Below, piece by piece: positions 1 through 6,786 of a stretch of 12,224 nucleotides of DNA. Source of the stretch: Anaerolineales bacterium (GTDB lineage Bacteria > Chloroflexota > Anaerolineae > UBA7937). The number at the start of each line of letters is the position of its first letter. Positions within the stretch are counted from its first letter, which is position 1. Both the position numbers and the translations under genes were made by a program. The notes beneath the pieces were generated by a model. It ran no database searches and was not told where the DNA came from. It saw nothing but the letters and a program-made list of their open reading frames with translations. The stretch is from NCBI GenBank assembly GCA_030593425.1, contig JAUVHF010000033.1:1-12224 (forward strand), given 5' to 3'.

Positions 1-1
1 C

Positions 2-511
2 AACCAGTTGCTGGTTCCTCTGGGGATAGGGACAGGGGGCGACTTAGTCCAGGCCTGGCCCTGGGTCTTCGTCATCCTGGCCAATGGGATGATCGGCGCT
101 TCGTTCGGCATGGTGATCTTCACCTCGGCCATCGAGGCCATTCCCAGGGACTACATGATGGCCTCCAAGGTGGACGGTGCTTCTATATGGCAGACCATCC
201 GCCACGTCATCCTGCCCATGATCAAATGGCCGATCCTGTTCGTGATCACCTACCAGACGCTCTCGCTCCTCACTTCATTCGAGCAGATCTTGCTCCTCAC
301 CGACGGTGGGCCAGGCCTGTATCGCACCGAGGTGTGGGCGCTGACGGCCTACCACCGGGCGCTGTCCAACTACTTCGGCAACAACCAGTGGGGCTACGGC
401 GCGGCCTGGGCGGTGATCCTGGTGATCATCGGCGTGGCTGCGGCCAGCATCTACATGCGCGTGTTCAAGTTCGATGAACTGGTGCAGGAGCCCAGGATCG
501 ATCTGCTGTAG
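2..511 (+). CDS. ABC transporter permease, MalF/UgpA type (5' truncated)
   Basis: This is an inner-membrane subunit of a CUT1-type sugar ABC importer, cut off by the left window edge. The reading frame is open from base 2, and the TTG at 8 is probably an internal leucine, not the start. About 169 residues of a family usually near 290-310 remain. Visible features, counted from the codon at 8, are a hydrophobic span around 19-40 and the EAA-loop signature that docks on the ATPase (about 43-72, with E43-A, D56-G57-A58 and the L69-P70 pair). Further membrane spans lie near 75-97 and 133-150. The LLTDGGP motif at 96-102 is typical of MalF/UgpA-like permeases. The gene ends TAG, 18 bases before the second permease, which has its own strong ribosome site, so the two are co-transcribed. 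The substrate cannot be read from the permease alone. The substrate-binding protein is probably further upstream, outside the window. Confidence 0.95.
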   Translation, partial: NQLLVPLGIGTGGDLVQAWPWVFVILANGMIGASFGMVIFTSAIEAIPRDYMMASKVDGASIWQTIRHVILPMIKWPILFVITYQTLSLLTSFEQILLLTDGGPGLYRTEVWALTAYHRALSNYFGNNQWGYGAAWAVILVIIGVAAASIYMRVFKFDELVQEPRIDLL

Positions 512-529
512 CGCGAAAGGAGGGAGGAG

Positions 530-1375
530 ATGACACTGCGGCAAAGGATCGGACCAGCCATCCCCTATGCGCTCCTGGTCATCACCGTCCTGCCCATCGT
601 CGTGGGCTATTTCTGGCTCGTGCTCAATTCCTTCTCGGCCCGCACGGAGGGGCTATTGCCGGTGGGCGGTCTGGCTCTGGAGAACTGGAGCTTCCTGCGA
701 GAGACCCCCTTCGGCCGCGGCTATCCCAGCATCTGGCGCGTGACCCTCAATACCTTTCTGGTCGCCATATCCATGACCATCGCTGTGGTCCTGGTTTCGT
801 CGCTGGCTGGCTATGCGCTTTCGCGCTTGAACTTCCCGGGGCGCAAGTCGTTTCTCTCGCTGACGCTGATCCTGCACGCCTTCCCCAGCGTGACCTTGCT
901 CATCGGCATCTACTTCGTGTTGCGCACCCTCAAACTGTACAACACGGTCCTGGGTGTCGGCCTGGTGATGATCGGCTTCGAACTGCCGTTCGGTATCTGG
1001 CTGATGAAAGGGTTCTTCGACAACGTCTCCTGGGACATGGAACGGGCGGCCCTGATTGACGGCGCCTCCCGTCTGCGGGTCTGGTGGGAGATCATCATAC
1101 CTACCATCAAGCCAGGCATCGCGGCGCTGGCCATCTTCGCCTTCATCTCCGGCTGGAACGCCTGGCTCATTCCCAAGACTTTCACTATCGGCGCTGGACA
1201 ACAGGCTACCCTGTCCGTCTATTTGGAGAACTTCCAGGGTGACACGGTGGCCGTCCAGTGGGGGACGGTCACAGCGGTGGGACTCTTTCAGCTCATCCCG
1301 GTGGCTATCTTCTTCCTCTTCACCCAGGACCTCTTGCTGAGCATCTACGCCGGCGGGGCCAAGGGGGGCGCATAG
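530..1375 (+). CDS. ABC transporter permease, MalG/UgpE type
   Basis: This is the second inner-membrane subunit of the CUT1-type importer, pairing with the preceding MalF-type protein. At 281 residues it is full length for the MalG/UgpE family. Six hydrophobic spans can be read at about 10-33, 72-98, 107-133, 138-160, 195-218 and 245-270. The EAA coupling loop lies at about 165-195 (M170-E-R-A, D177-G178-A179, then I189-I190-P191 and P195-G). The ATG at 530 follows an AAGGAGGGAGGAG purine tract at 516-528. The ribosome site overlaps that tract, and no better upstream start exists because the previous gene ends at 511. The ATPase gene follows after 29 bases, which supports one operon. Family assignment is secure. 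The cargo (sugar, polyol, glycerol phosphate or phosphodiester) is inferred only from neighbours. Confidence 0.96.
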   Translation: MTLRQRIGPAIPYALLVITVLPIVVGYFWLVLNSFSARTEGLLPVGGLALENWSFLRETPFGRGYPSIWRVTLNTFLVAISMTIAVVLVSSLAGYALSRLNFPGRKSFLSLTLILHAFPSVTLLIGIYFVLRTLKLYNTVLGVGLVMIGFELPFGIWLMKGFFDNVSWDMERAALIDGASRLRVWWEIIIPTIKPGIAALAIFAFISGWNAWLIPKTFTIGAGQQATLSVYLENFQGDTVAVQWGTVTAVGLFQLIPVAIFFLFTQDLLLSIYAGGAKGGA

Positions 1376-1404
1376 TTGGTGAATAGTCCGAAAGGGGAAC
1401 CGAG

Positions 1405-2481
1405 ATGAAAGTTCAACTGGAGAATCTAACCAAGCGTTGGGGATCGGTCGTTGGCGCCGACCACATCAATCTGGAGATCGACGACGGCGAGTTTGTGGCC
1501 TTTCTGGGCCCATCTGGCTGCGGCAAGACGACGACCCTGCTGATGGTGGCCGGCATCTACAAGCCGACCGAAGGCTACATCAAGTTCGACGACAGAGTGG
1601 TGAACCACCTGGCGCCCAAAGACCGCAACGTGGGCATGGTCTTTCAGAGTTATGCCCTCTACCCCCATATGACCGTCCTCCAGAACATCAGTTACCCCCT
1701 CAAGCTCAAGAAAGTCCCGAAAGAGGAGATGAAGGAGCGAGCGCAGCGCGTCGCTGATATGATGGGCATCGGACACCTAATGGACCGCAAGCCAGCCCAA
1801 CTCTCCGGTGGCCAGCAGCAGCGGGTGGCCCTGGGGCGGGCGCTGGTCAAGGAGCCGAACCTGCTGATGTTCGACGAGCCGCTCAGCAACCTGGACGCCC
1901 GCCTGCGCCTCTCCATGCGCGGCGAGATCAAGCGCCTCCAGATGGAGCTGGGCATCACCTCCATCTACGTCACCCACGACCAGGTGGAGGCTATGACCAT
2001 GGCTGACCGCATCGCCGTTATGAAAGAGGGTAAGTTGCAAGCCTACAGCCCGCCGGATGAACTGTACGACCAGCCGCGCACCTTCTTCGTGGCCGCCTTT
2101 GTGGGCAACCCGCCGATGAACTTCGTGGACGTGGAAGTTGTCCGTGAAGACGGCGACTATCACGCCCGCCGCGAAGGCTTCGACCTGATTGTACCTTCCG
2201 ATCAGGGCGAGAAGGCCGTCGGTAAGGGGAGCGTCATCATGGGCATCCGCCCCGAAGATATGACCCTCGCAGATGAGGGCATCGCTGGTGAGATCTACGT
2301 TGTCGAACCGCTGGGCCGCGATGACCTGATTGATGTGCGCATCGGCGGGGCCAGCGTCTACGTGCTGGCCGACCCCACGCTGCATCTCAAGATCGGCGAC
2401 CCGGTCAAACTCAATTTCGATGCCCCCAAGGTGCAGTTCTTCGATCCGGAGACGGAGCAATCGTTGCTCTGGACTGACTGA
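1405..2481 (+). CDS. ABC transporter ATP-binding protein, UgpC/MalK/MsmK type
   Basis: This cytosolic ATPase energises the sugar-type importer encoded just upstream. At 358 residues it is the normal MalK/UgpC size. Every ATPase motif is present: Walker A GPSGCGKT at 35-42, Q-loop Q81, signature LSGGQQQR at 133-140, Walker B LLMFDEP at 153-159, D-loop SNLD at 161-164 and switch histidine H191. The region from about 235 to 358 is the OB/TOBE regulatory domain of the CUT1 class, including the GIRPEDM motif at 280-286. The ATG at 1405 is preceded by GAAAGGGG (1390-1397). The protein ends TGA at 2479-2481. An 84-base gap separates it from the phosphodiesterase gene and contains only a weak 4-bp stem, so read-through is likely. 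ATPases of this class can serve several importers, so it does not define the substrate. Confidence 0.97.
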   Translation: MKVQLENLTKRWGSVVGADHINLEIDDGEFVAFLGPSGCGKTTTLLMVAGIYKPTEGYIKFDDRVVNHLAPKDRNVGMVFQSYALYPHMTVLQNISYPLKLKKVPKEEMKERAQRVADMMGIGHLMDRKPAQLSGGQQQRVALGRALVKEPNLLMFDEPLSNLDARLRLSMRGEIKRLQMELGITSIYVTHDQVEAMTMADRIAVMKEGKLQAYSPPDELYDQPRTFFVAAFVGNPPMNFVDVEVVREDGDYHARREGFDLIVPSDQGEKAVGKGSVIMGIRPEDMTLADEGIAGEIYVVEPLGRDDLIDVRIGGASVYVLADPTLHLKIGDPVKLNFDAPKVQFFDPETEQSLLWTD

Positions 2482-2565
2482 ATCCGTGGCAGTAGGGAGC
2501 CCTCCCATCGGTCACATCCTCACACTCGATTCCGCTGTCGCGTCTCTTTGTGATTGAGGTAGCCC

Positions 2566-3333
2566 TTGAAGAGCCGCCCAGCCCGAAGGGGTAAGAGAGG
2601 ATATCTGAAGATCGCTCATCGTGGCGCCTCCGCCTCGGAGCCCGAGAATACCCTGCGGGCCTTCCAAAAGGCGGTTGACCTTGGGGCCGATATGATCGAG
2701 GTGGATGTGCACCTGAGCAAAGATGGCCTGCCGGTCATCATCCACGATGCCTCGCTGGAGAGGACGACCAACGGCACGGGCTATGTTAAGGATAAAACGC
2801 TCCTGGAGTTGAAGGAGTTGGATGCTGGCCAGGGAGAGAGGATCCCCACCCTTCAAGAGGCTATCGACTTCGCTCGAGGCAAGTGTGGGTTATATATCGA
2901 ACTCAAAGACCAGGCCACTCCTGGCCCTGTGGTGGAGACCATACGCGCCAATGGGTTCGAGGGAGAGGCGATCATTTGCTCCTTCGATCATGCTCTGCTG
3001 AAGCAGGTGAAAGAACTAGCCCCAGAGATACCCGCCTCGGTCCTGGTCGGCCAAACGAGTGAGGATTTCGTCGAGATAGCCCGAGCGGCTGGAGCGGACT
3101 ACATACACTTCTGCTGGGAAGGACGATCACCGACCCCCCACAAGCTGCTCACCCCCGAACTGGTGGCAAAGATACACGAACAGGGCTTGGGTATCATCAT
3201 CTGGCATGAGGAGCACCCAGAAGAGATTCGAGAGATATTGAAGTACCCCATAGAGGGCATATGCAGCGATCGACCAGATCTGCTATCAGCATCATCATCT
3301 CATGATGGAGAGGGCGCCAATTGGGAAGGGTGA
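2566..3333 (+). CDS. Glycerophosphodiester phosphodiesterase (UgpQ/GlpQ family)
   Basis: Enzymes of this family hydrolyse glycerophosphodiesters to glycerol 3-phosphate and an alcohol. This 255-residue protein is a TIM-barrel GDPD with the expected active-site order: H18-R19-G, E45 and D47 (IEVDVHLSKDG), the loop histidine H60 followed by D61, and E112 with K114 (YIELKD). The barrel closes with the GICSDRPDLL segment at 231-240. No signal peptide is visible, so it is probably cytosolic like UgpQ. The TTG at 2566 has GAGG at 2556-2559. An in-frame CTG at 2605 would start directly at LKIAHRG and has AGAGAGG just upstream, so the true start is uncertain by 13 residues. A Ser/His/Gly-rich tail follows the domain, and its last codons overlap the next gene by 13 bases. 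Position after two permeases and a UgpC-like ATPase repeats the ugpAECQ order, suggesting that imported phosphodiesters are cleaved on entry. Confidence 0.93.
   Translation: MKSRPARRGKRGYLKIAHRGASASEPENTLRAFQKAVDLGADMIEVDVHLSKDGLPVIIHDASLERTTNGTGYVKDKTLLELKELDAGQGERIPTLQEAIDFARGKCGLYIELKDQATPGPVVETIRANGFEGEAIICSFDHALLKQVKELAPEIPASVLVGQTSEDFVEIARAAGADYIHFCWEGRSPTPHKLLTPELVAKIHEQGLGIIIWHEEHPEEIREILKYPIEGICSDRPDLLSASSSHDGEGANWEG
3307..3314 (+). promoter_or_regulatory. Ribosome binding site for gene at 3321
   Basis: GGAGAGGG sits inside the end of the phosphodiesterase gene, 6 bases before the TTG at 3321. It supports that start over the GTG at 3330, which would be 15 bases away. A short inverted repeat, CATCAT at 3293-3298 against ATGATG at 3302-3307, abuts the site and touches its first base. 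Confidence 0.55.
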
Positions 3334-4049
3334 GCAGGGCTGAGACCGGAGCCCATCTGCCATCGGTTCGCCAGGAGTGGCCAGGGTTGGACCTGGCCGA
3401 GCGGTATGCTCCTCATCTTCTCCTTGACCAAAAAGAGCCCTTCTTGCCTGTGGCTGTGGGCTACACCATCTTCGAGAGGGATGGGTATTCGCCGTCGTTC
3501 CCTCGCTGCATCGGCCTGGCCCCAGTGGGTCGGCCACTGGCTGCTAAAGCGATCGAGTACGCCATCTGGTGGGACTGGGACATCGGGCACCTCTATGAGT
3601 TGGAACACGTATGGGTCTACCTCGATGAAGGGGAAAAGGTATTGTACAGCGAGTTCAGCTGGCATGGTGGCTGCTTCGGCACCAGGGATCTGTTGTTGGA
3701 CGGCACCCATGTCGTCTTCTACTCCGAGCCGGGCAAGCACGCTCTCTCCCCCTCACCGGAGGTGTTTGAGATTCAGCGGCCACATAATGAGCGCCATTAC
3801 CAGGAGCGTGCCGGGGCAGCGGGCTTGATGGTGACCCCCATCTTCGAAGGGGCTCTGGAAAAGACGCCTGAGAAGGATGCCCTGGCTGAGGCTTATCTCA
3901 AGGCTCGGGTTTTTCTCCCCAGTTATGAGTTCACCCAGAGGTTCGTCATCAGCCGGGATATTCTTCTCCCCTGGCCGGAACTGAAACGATGGATCCCCCA
4001 ACGCGTGGCCTGGCTGCTAGAGCAGTTGAGGCAGGGAGCGGGAGCGTGA
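3321..4049 (+). CDS. Unrecognised protein with faint NPP1/Vps62-like motif pattern
   Basis: I do not recognise this 242-residue protein with certainty. It has no signal peptide or membrane span and is rich in Trp, Tyr and His. The most striking part is residues 75-120: AIEYAIWWDWD, then G89-H90 and an E-L-E-H-V-W-V-Y strand (93-100), then Y109-S-E-F-S-W-H115-G-G. The GH...EHVWVY...HGG pattern recalls the GHRHDWE and HGGY elements of NPP1/necrosis-inducing-like and Vps62-like beta-sandwich proteins, but the match is weak. H130 and the EPGKH segment at 136-140 may add ligands. The C-terminal part (220-240) looks helical. The TTG at 3321 is chosen because GGAGAGGG (3307-3314) lies 6 bases upstream. 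GTG at 3330 is an alternative. It overlaps the GDPD gene by 13 bases and the metallophosphoesterase start by 4, so translation is probably coupled with both. Confidence 0.85.
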   Translation: MGRVSRAETGAHLPSVRQEWPGLDLAERYAPHLLLDQKEPFLPVAVGYTIFERDGYSPSFPRCIGLAPVGRPLAAKAIEYAIWWDWDIGHLYELEHVWVYLDEGEKVLYSEFSWHGGCFGTRDLLLDGTHVVFYSEPGKHALSPSPEVFEIQRPHNERHYQERAGAAGLMVTPIFEGALEKTPEKDALAEAYLKARVFLPSYEFTQRFVISRDILLPWPELKRWIPQRVAWLLEQLRQGAGA

Positions 4050-4672
4050 AGATCTTGGCCATTAGCGACAAGATAGAGGAGATCATTTATAGTCCCGAAT
4101 TGAAGGACCGCTTCGGCAACGTGGATCTGGTCTTGAGTTGCGGCGACCTTCCCTTCTATTATCTGGAGTACATAGTCACCCTTCTTAATGTGCCTCTCCT
4201 TTATGTCCAGGGCAACCATAGCCCCCAGATCGAACATACCTACTCCGGTGAGAAGAAAAGCAACCCAGGGGGCTGCCTCGATATCGACAACCGAACTGTA
4301 AAGACCCAAGGCCTCCTCATCGGTGGTCTGGAGGGGTCGATGCGCTACACCCCTCAGGGGAGGTATCAGTATACCGAGGGAGAGATGCAGCGTAAGGTTT
4401 GGCGTATGGCACCCCAGTTGTTGCTCAACCGGCTGGTACGAGGAAGGTGCCTGGACATCTTGATAACCCATGCTCCACCCTACGGAATCCATGATGGAGA
4501 GGACCGCTGCCATACCGGGTTTAAGGCTTTCCGCAGTTTCATGGACCGTTATCGACCTCGTTATCTGTTCCACGGGCACATGCACCTCTATCACCCCCTG
4601 AATTCTAGGGTCACCAGTTATGGAAGGACAACGGTTATCAACGCGTACGGATATCAGGTGTTGGAGATATGA
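4046..4672 (+). CDS. Metallophosphoesterase with atypical first metal motif
   Basis: This is a calcineurin-like phosphoesterase of 208 residues. Recognisable motifs are C32-G33-D34 (the GD motif), G56-N57-H58 (GNH), T141-H142 and the terminal G177-H178-M179-H180. The first motif, normally D-x-H, reads S7-D8-K9-I10, so the usual histidine ligand is absent, while the aspartate remains. From memory this S-D-x-V/I form recurs in a bacterial subgroup of uncharacterised phosphoesterases, so it is probably a subgroup trait, not a mutation. The substrate is unknown. Phosphodiesters or nucleotides are typical for the superfamily. The GTG at 4046 is preferred: it forms a GTGA overlap with the upstream stop, has GGGAG at 4034-4038 at 7-base spacing, and gives the usual beta-strand start VKILAISD. 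An in-frame ATG at 3989 would add 19 unlikely residues. The stop overlaps the next ATG as ATGA at 4669-4672. Confidence 0.9.
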   Translation: MKILAISDKIEEIIYSPELKDRFGNVDLVLSCGDLPFYYLEYIVTLLNVPLLYVQGNHSPQIEHTYSGEKKSNPGGCLDIDNRTVKTQGLLIGGLEGSMRYTPQGRYQYTEGEMQRKVWRMAPQLLLNRLVRGRCLDILITHAPPYGIHDGEDRCHTGFKAFRSFMDRYRPRYLFHGHMHLYHPLNSRVTSYGRTTVINAYGYQVLEI

Positions 4673-5643
4673 GAGAAGGAGACTACTACCGGGTACAGGC
4701 CACCCAAGATTTCAATCGTGCCCGTCGCAAGGCTTTCATCCAAAATCTCTTGGCCCTTATCACTCAACGACCGGTCGATCTGCTCTCCTTCGAAGAGGTG
4801 AGGGAGAGGTTGCACCTGCGAAGCAGGAGATTTCGGGGTTTGCAGGAGATCACCCTGGATAAGATCGTGGGCAGTATGGGACGGTATCGTGAATTCACCC
4901 GTACCTTTTTGCCTCGACGAGGCGAGCTGGCCGATCGCTGGCGTAAGGTCAACCAGATGGTGAAGACGGGAGGACTGCCGCCCATAGAAGTCTACCAGGT
5001 CGGCGAGGTCTATTTCGTCAAGGATGGTAACCACCGCGTCTCGGTGGCTCGCCAGAGTGGGGCCCCGACTATCGAAGCCTACGTCTGGGAATTCCCCACC
5101 AAGGTCCCTCTCACATCAGAGACCACCTTGGATGATCTGATCATCAAAGAGGAGTATCTAGAGTTTCTGAACCACACCAAACTGAACGAGCTACGTCCCC
5201 AGCTGCGGATCGAGTTCACCGCGCCCGGGCGCTATCAAGAACTGGAAAGCCAGATCGCCGAGCATAGATACTGCTTGAGCCAAAGCCAGGGCCGCGATAT
5301 TCCTCACTCCGAGGCGGTGGCTGACTGGTACGACAACGTCTATCTCCCGGCGGTGGAAGCCATCCGGCGGGCCAACGTTATGGCGAGGTTCTTCCCAGGT
5401 CGCACTGAGGCCGACCTTTGCATCTGGGTCTTCAGACACCAACAGCGTCTCCAGGAACGGTACTGCGACCAGGTAAGCGCCGAGGAGGCCACAGCCGACT
5501 TCGTCGATCAACACAAAGGCCCGCCTCTCGAAAGGGTAGCCCGAAGGGTAAGGAGGGCTGCCGAGCGGGTGAAGCGATCGATCGAAAAGCCCACGCAGGA
5601 TGAAGAGAAGAGTTCTAGGCGAGGAGAACAGGTTGAACCCTAA
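4669..5643 (+). CDS. ParB/sulfiredoxin-fold domain protein of unknown function
   Basis: This 324-residue protein carries a ParB-N/sulfiredoxin-like domain at about 60-142. The defining segment is V117-K-D-G-N-H-R123-V-S-V-A-R at 117-128, preceded by L103-P-P-I-E-V-Y, which matches the GxHR..A box and the substrate/DNA-binding strand of that fold. There is no obvious helix-turn-helix of a true ParB partition protein and no ParA neighbour, so a chromosome-partition role is unlikely. The C-terminal part contains a conserved-looking helical stretch at 213-262 (HSEAVADWYDNVYLPAVEAI, then a FPGRTEADLCIWV motif) and a basic, charged tail rich in Arg, Lys and Glu from 285 on. A DUF4032-like assignment for this half is possible, but I am not sure of it. 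The ATG at 4669 overlaps the metallophosphoesterase stop by 4 bases, indicating translational coupling. Activity (nuclease, kinase or regulator) cannot be told from the sequence. Confidence 0.88.
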   Translation: MREGDYYRVQATQDFNRARRKAFIQNLLALITQRPVDLLSFEEVRERLHLRSRRFRGLQEITLDKIVGSMGRYREFTRTFLPRRGELADRWRKVNQMVKTGGLPPIEVYQVGEVYFVKDGNHRVSVARQSGAPTIEAYVWEFPTKVPLTSETTLDDLIIKEEYLEFLNHTKLNELRPQLRIEFTAPGRYQELESQIAEHRYCLSQSQGRDIPHSEAVADWYDNVYLPAVEAIRRANVMARFFPGRTEADLCIWVFRHQQRLQERYCDQVSAEEATADFVDQHKGPPLERVARRVRRAAERVKRSIEKPTQDEEKSSRRGEQVEP

Positions 5644-5656
5644 GGGGAATCCCATC

Positions 5657-5697
5657 CCTCTCATCCAGGGAGAGGTCAGGATCCCCCTCGAAGGGGG
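5657..5697 (+). terminator. Two small hairpins after the ParB-like gene (possible terminator)
   Basis: Just past the stop at 5643 there are two adjacent inverted repeats: CCTCTC (5657-5662) with GAGAGG (5670-5675), and CCCCCT (5683-5688) with AGGGGG (5692-5697). Neither is followed by a run of T, so classical intrinsic termination is doubtful. They could mark mRNA processing or a partial terminator between region 2 and the catabolic genes. Confidence 0.35.
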
Positions 5698-5720
5698 GCT
5701 TCCAGTCTATACACGTCTCT

Positions 5721-5733
5721 TGATAGGCTATCA
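5721..5733. promoter_or_regulatory. 13-bp palindrome, candidate operator
   Basis: TGATAGGCTATCA is a perfect dyad of 6-bp arms around one central G, lying 50 bases before the creatininase-family start in the largest intergenic gap. Its form fits a dimeric repressor site. The symmetry does not extend outward and no second copy was found in the window. No convincing -35/-10 pair could be placed around it, so the assignment is tentative. Confidence 0.3.
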
Positions 5734-5783
5734 GAATCGGGGCCAAGTCTCACCGACTGACGATCTATAGAAGGGAGATCAAA

Positions 5784-6752
5784 ATGAGCAAGTGGCAGAT
5801 CCCGCCAAAGGGCGGGCACATGGACAAGGCCAGTGGCCTCTACTTCCAGAACATGACCGCCAAGGAGGTCCAGGAGCGGCTGAAAGCCAATGACCTCATC
5901 ATCATCCCCCTGGGCTCCACCGAGGTCCATGGGCCGCATGCCCCCTATGGGGAGGACACCTTCTTGGTGACGCGCATGGCTGAACAGGTAGCGCTAGCCA
6001 CGGGCTGCACCATCTCCCAGCCCTTGTGGTTCGGGTCCCACCCTTACCATCACCTGGGCATGCCCGGGAACATTGTGGTGCCCGAGGAGTACTTTGTGGG
6101 TATGGTGAAAGCGATCATGGCCGGCTTCTGGAACGCTGGATTCCGCAAACAGATCCTTCTCAATGGCCATGGTCAAGAATATGTGATTCCCACGGCTATC
6201 CATCAATTCGCCAAGACCTTCCAAGTGCCAGGGATCTTCATCAACCTCAACTGGTACCATGCCATCCCTGAGCACTTCAAGACCAGGGAGGAGGGTGGCC
6301 CATATGAGACCAACTTCGTCCACGCCGACGAGGTGGAAACCAGTTGGTCCCTGGCCCTCTTTCCAGAGTATATCAAGCAGGAGGATGCTGTAGACACCGA
6401 GCCCTTTGGCTTCCTTCCTGAGGGGCATATCGACAAGGCGGGCAATCTCTTGCACCGTCCGATCGCCTGGTATGGCCAGGTCGGCTGCGGCCCCATCGAG
6501 GTGGCCGCTTATAAGCCAGGGGTGGTAGGGAAGGCCACCCTGGCCGACGCCCAGAAAGCCAAACCAGGGTTGGAGGCACTTTTGGACTACCTGGAGAAGT
6601 TGGTCAATGATATCCTGGAAGCGTTCCCGCCGGGGGAGTTGCCGCCTGTGGAGCAGGTCTCCATGCGCTCTGGGGAAGAGCTAGAGGCGGTGACCAAGAA
6701 GCCCTTCGAGGAGGGCTGGAGGCACCTCTACACCCTGGCCTGGCCATTCTAG
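5784..6752 (+). CDS. Creatininase-family hydrolase, candidate diketo-inositol hydrolase (IolN-like)
   Basis: Creatininase-fold enzymes are metal-dependent amidohydrolases or hydrolases. This 322-residue protein has the family signature GSTEVHGPH at 44-52, with likely metal ligands E47, H49 and D58, the NGHG motif at 127-130 with H129, and a HADEVETS stretch at 180-187 supplying a further acidic ligand. It is longer than creatininase itself (about 260) because of inserts around 200-240 and a C-terminal extension. The ATG at 5784 follows AGGGAG (5772-5777) at 6-base spacing. A second in-frame ATG at 5820 is possible. Thermotoga maritima uses, as I recall, a member of this family (IolN) to open the ring of diketo-inositol to 5-keto-gluconate. 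The next two genes here closely resemble its IolK and IolO partners, so that function is the best guess. Similarity of this protein itself to IolN was not tested. A lactone or amide hydrolase is the alternative. Confidence 0.9.
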   Translation: MSKWQIPPKGGHMDKASGLYFQNMTAKEVQERLKANDLIIIPLGSTEVHGPHAPYGEDTFLVTRMAEQVALATGCTISQPLWFGSHPYHHLGMPGNIVVPEEYFVGMVKAIMAGFWNAGFRKQILLNGHGQEYVIPTAIHQFAKTFQVPGIFINLNWYHAIPEHFKTREEGGPYETNFVHADEVETSWSLALFPEYIKQEDAVDTEPFGFLPEGHIDKAGNLLHRPIAWYGQVGCGPIEVAAYKPGVVGKATLADAQKAKPGLEALLDYLEKLVNDILEAFPPGELPPVEQVSMRSGEELEAVTKKPFEEGWRHLYTLAWPF

Positions 6753-6786
6753 AAAAGGGGAGGGCTTGGAGAGCGGGAGAGAGATC

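Noticed and set aside
2495..2506. GGGAG/CTCCC dyad after the ATPase gene as a terminator
   Set aside because: Only a 4-bp stem with a 4-base loop can form and no T-run follows.
1777..2508. 243-codon open frame on the - strand opposite the ABC ATPase gene
   Set aside because: The + strand protein has every ATPase motif. The antisense product is low-complexity His/Asp/Val-rich and resembles no family.
3290..3307. CATCATCAT/ATGATG run as a repeat array or regulatory RNA
   Set aside because: It is a single short 6-bp dyad with a 3-base loop inside coding sequence encoding a Ser/His tail. Any effect on the next gene's ribosome site would be small.
3989..4045. Upstream ATG extension of the metallophosphoesterase by 19 residues
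   Set aside because: The extension lies inside the preceding gene, lacks a good ribosome site and precedes the natural VKILAISD strand start. GTG 4046 with the GTGA overlap fits better.
3923..4594. 223-codon open frame on the - strand opposite the metallophosphoesterase gene
   Set aside because: The + strand frame carries the GD, GNH and GHMH motifs and 4-base overlaps with neighbours. The antisense frame has no supporting context.
4669..5643. Chromosome or plasmid partition protein ParB
   Set aside because: There is no ParA neighbour, no helix-turn-helix and no parS-like repeats. Only the ParB/sulfiredoxin fold signature is present.
5720..5750. Sigma-70 promoter with TTGATA at 5720-5725
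   Set aside because: No TATAAT-like -10 box occurs at 16-18 base spacing. The hexamer is part of the palindrome.
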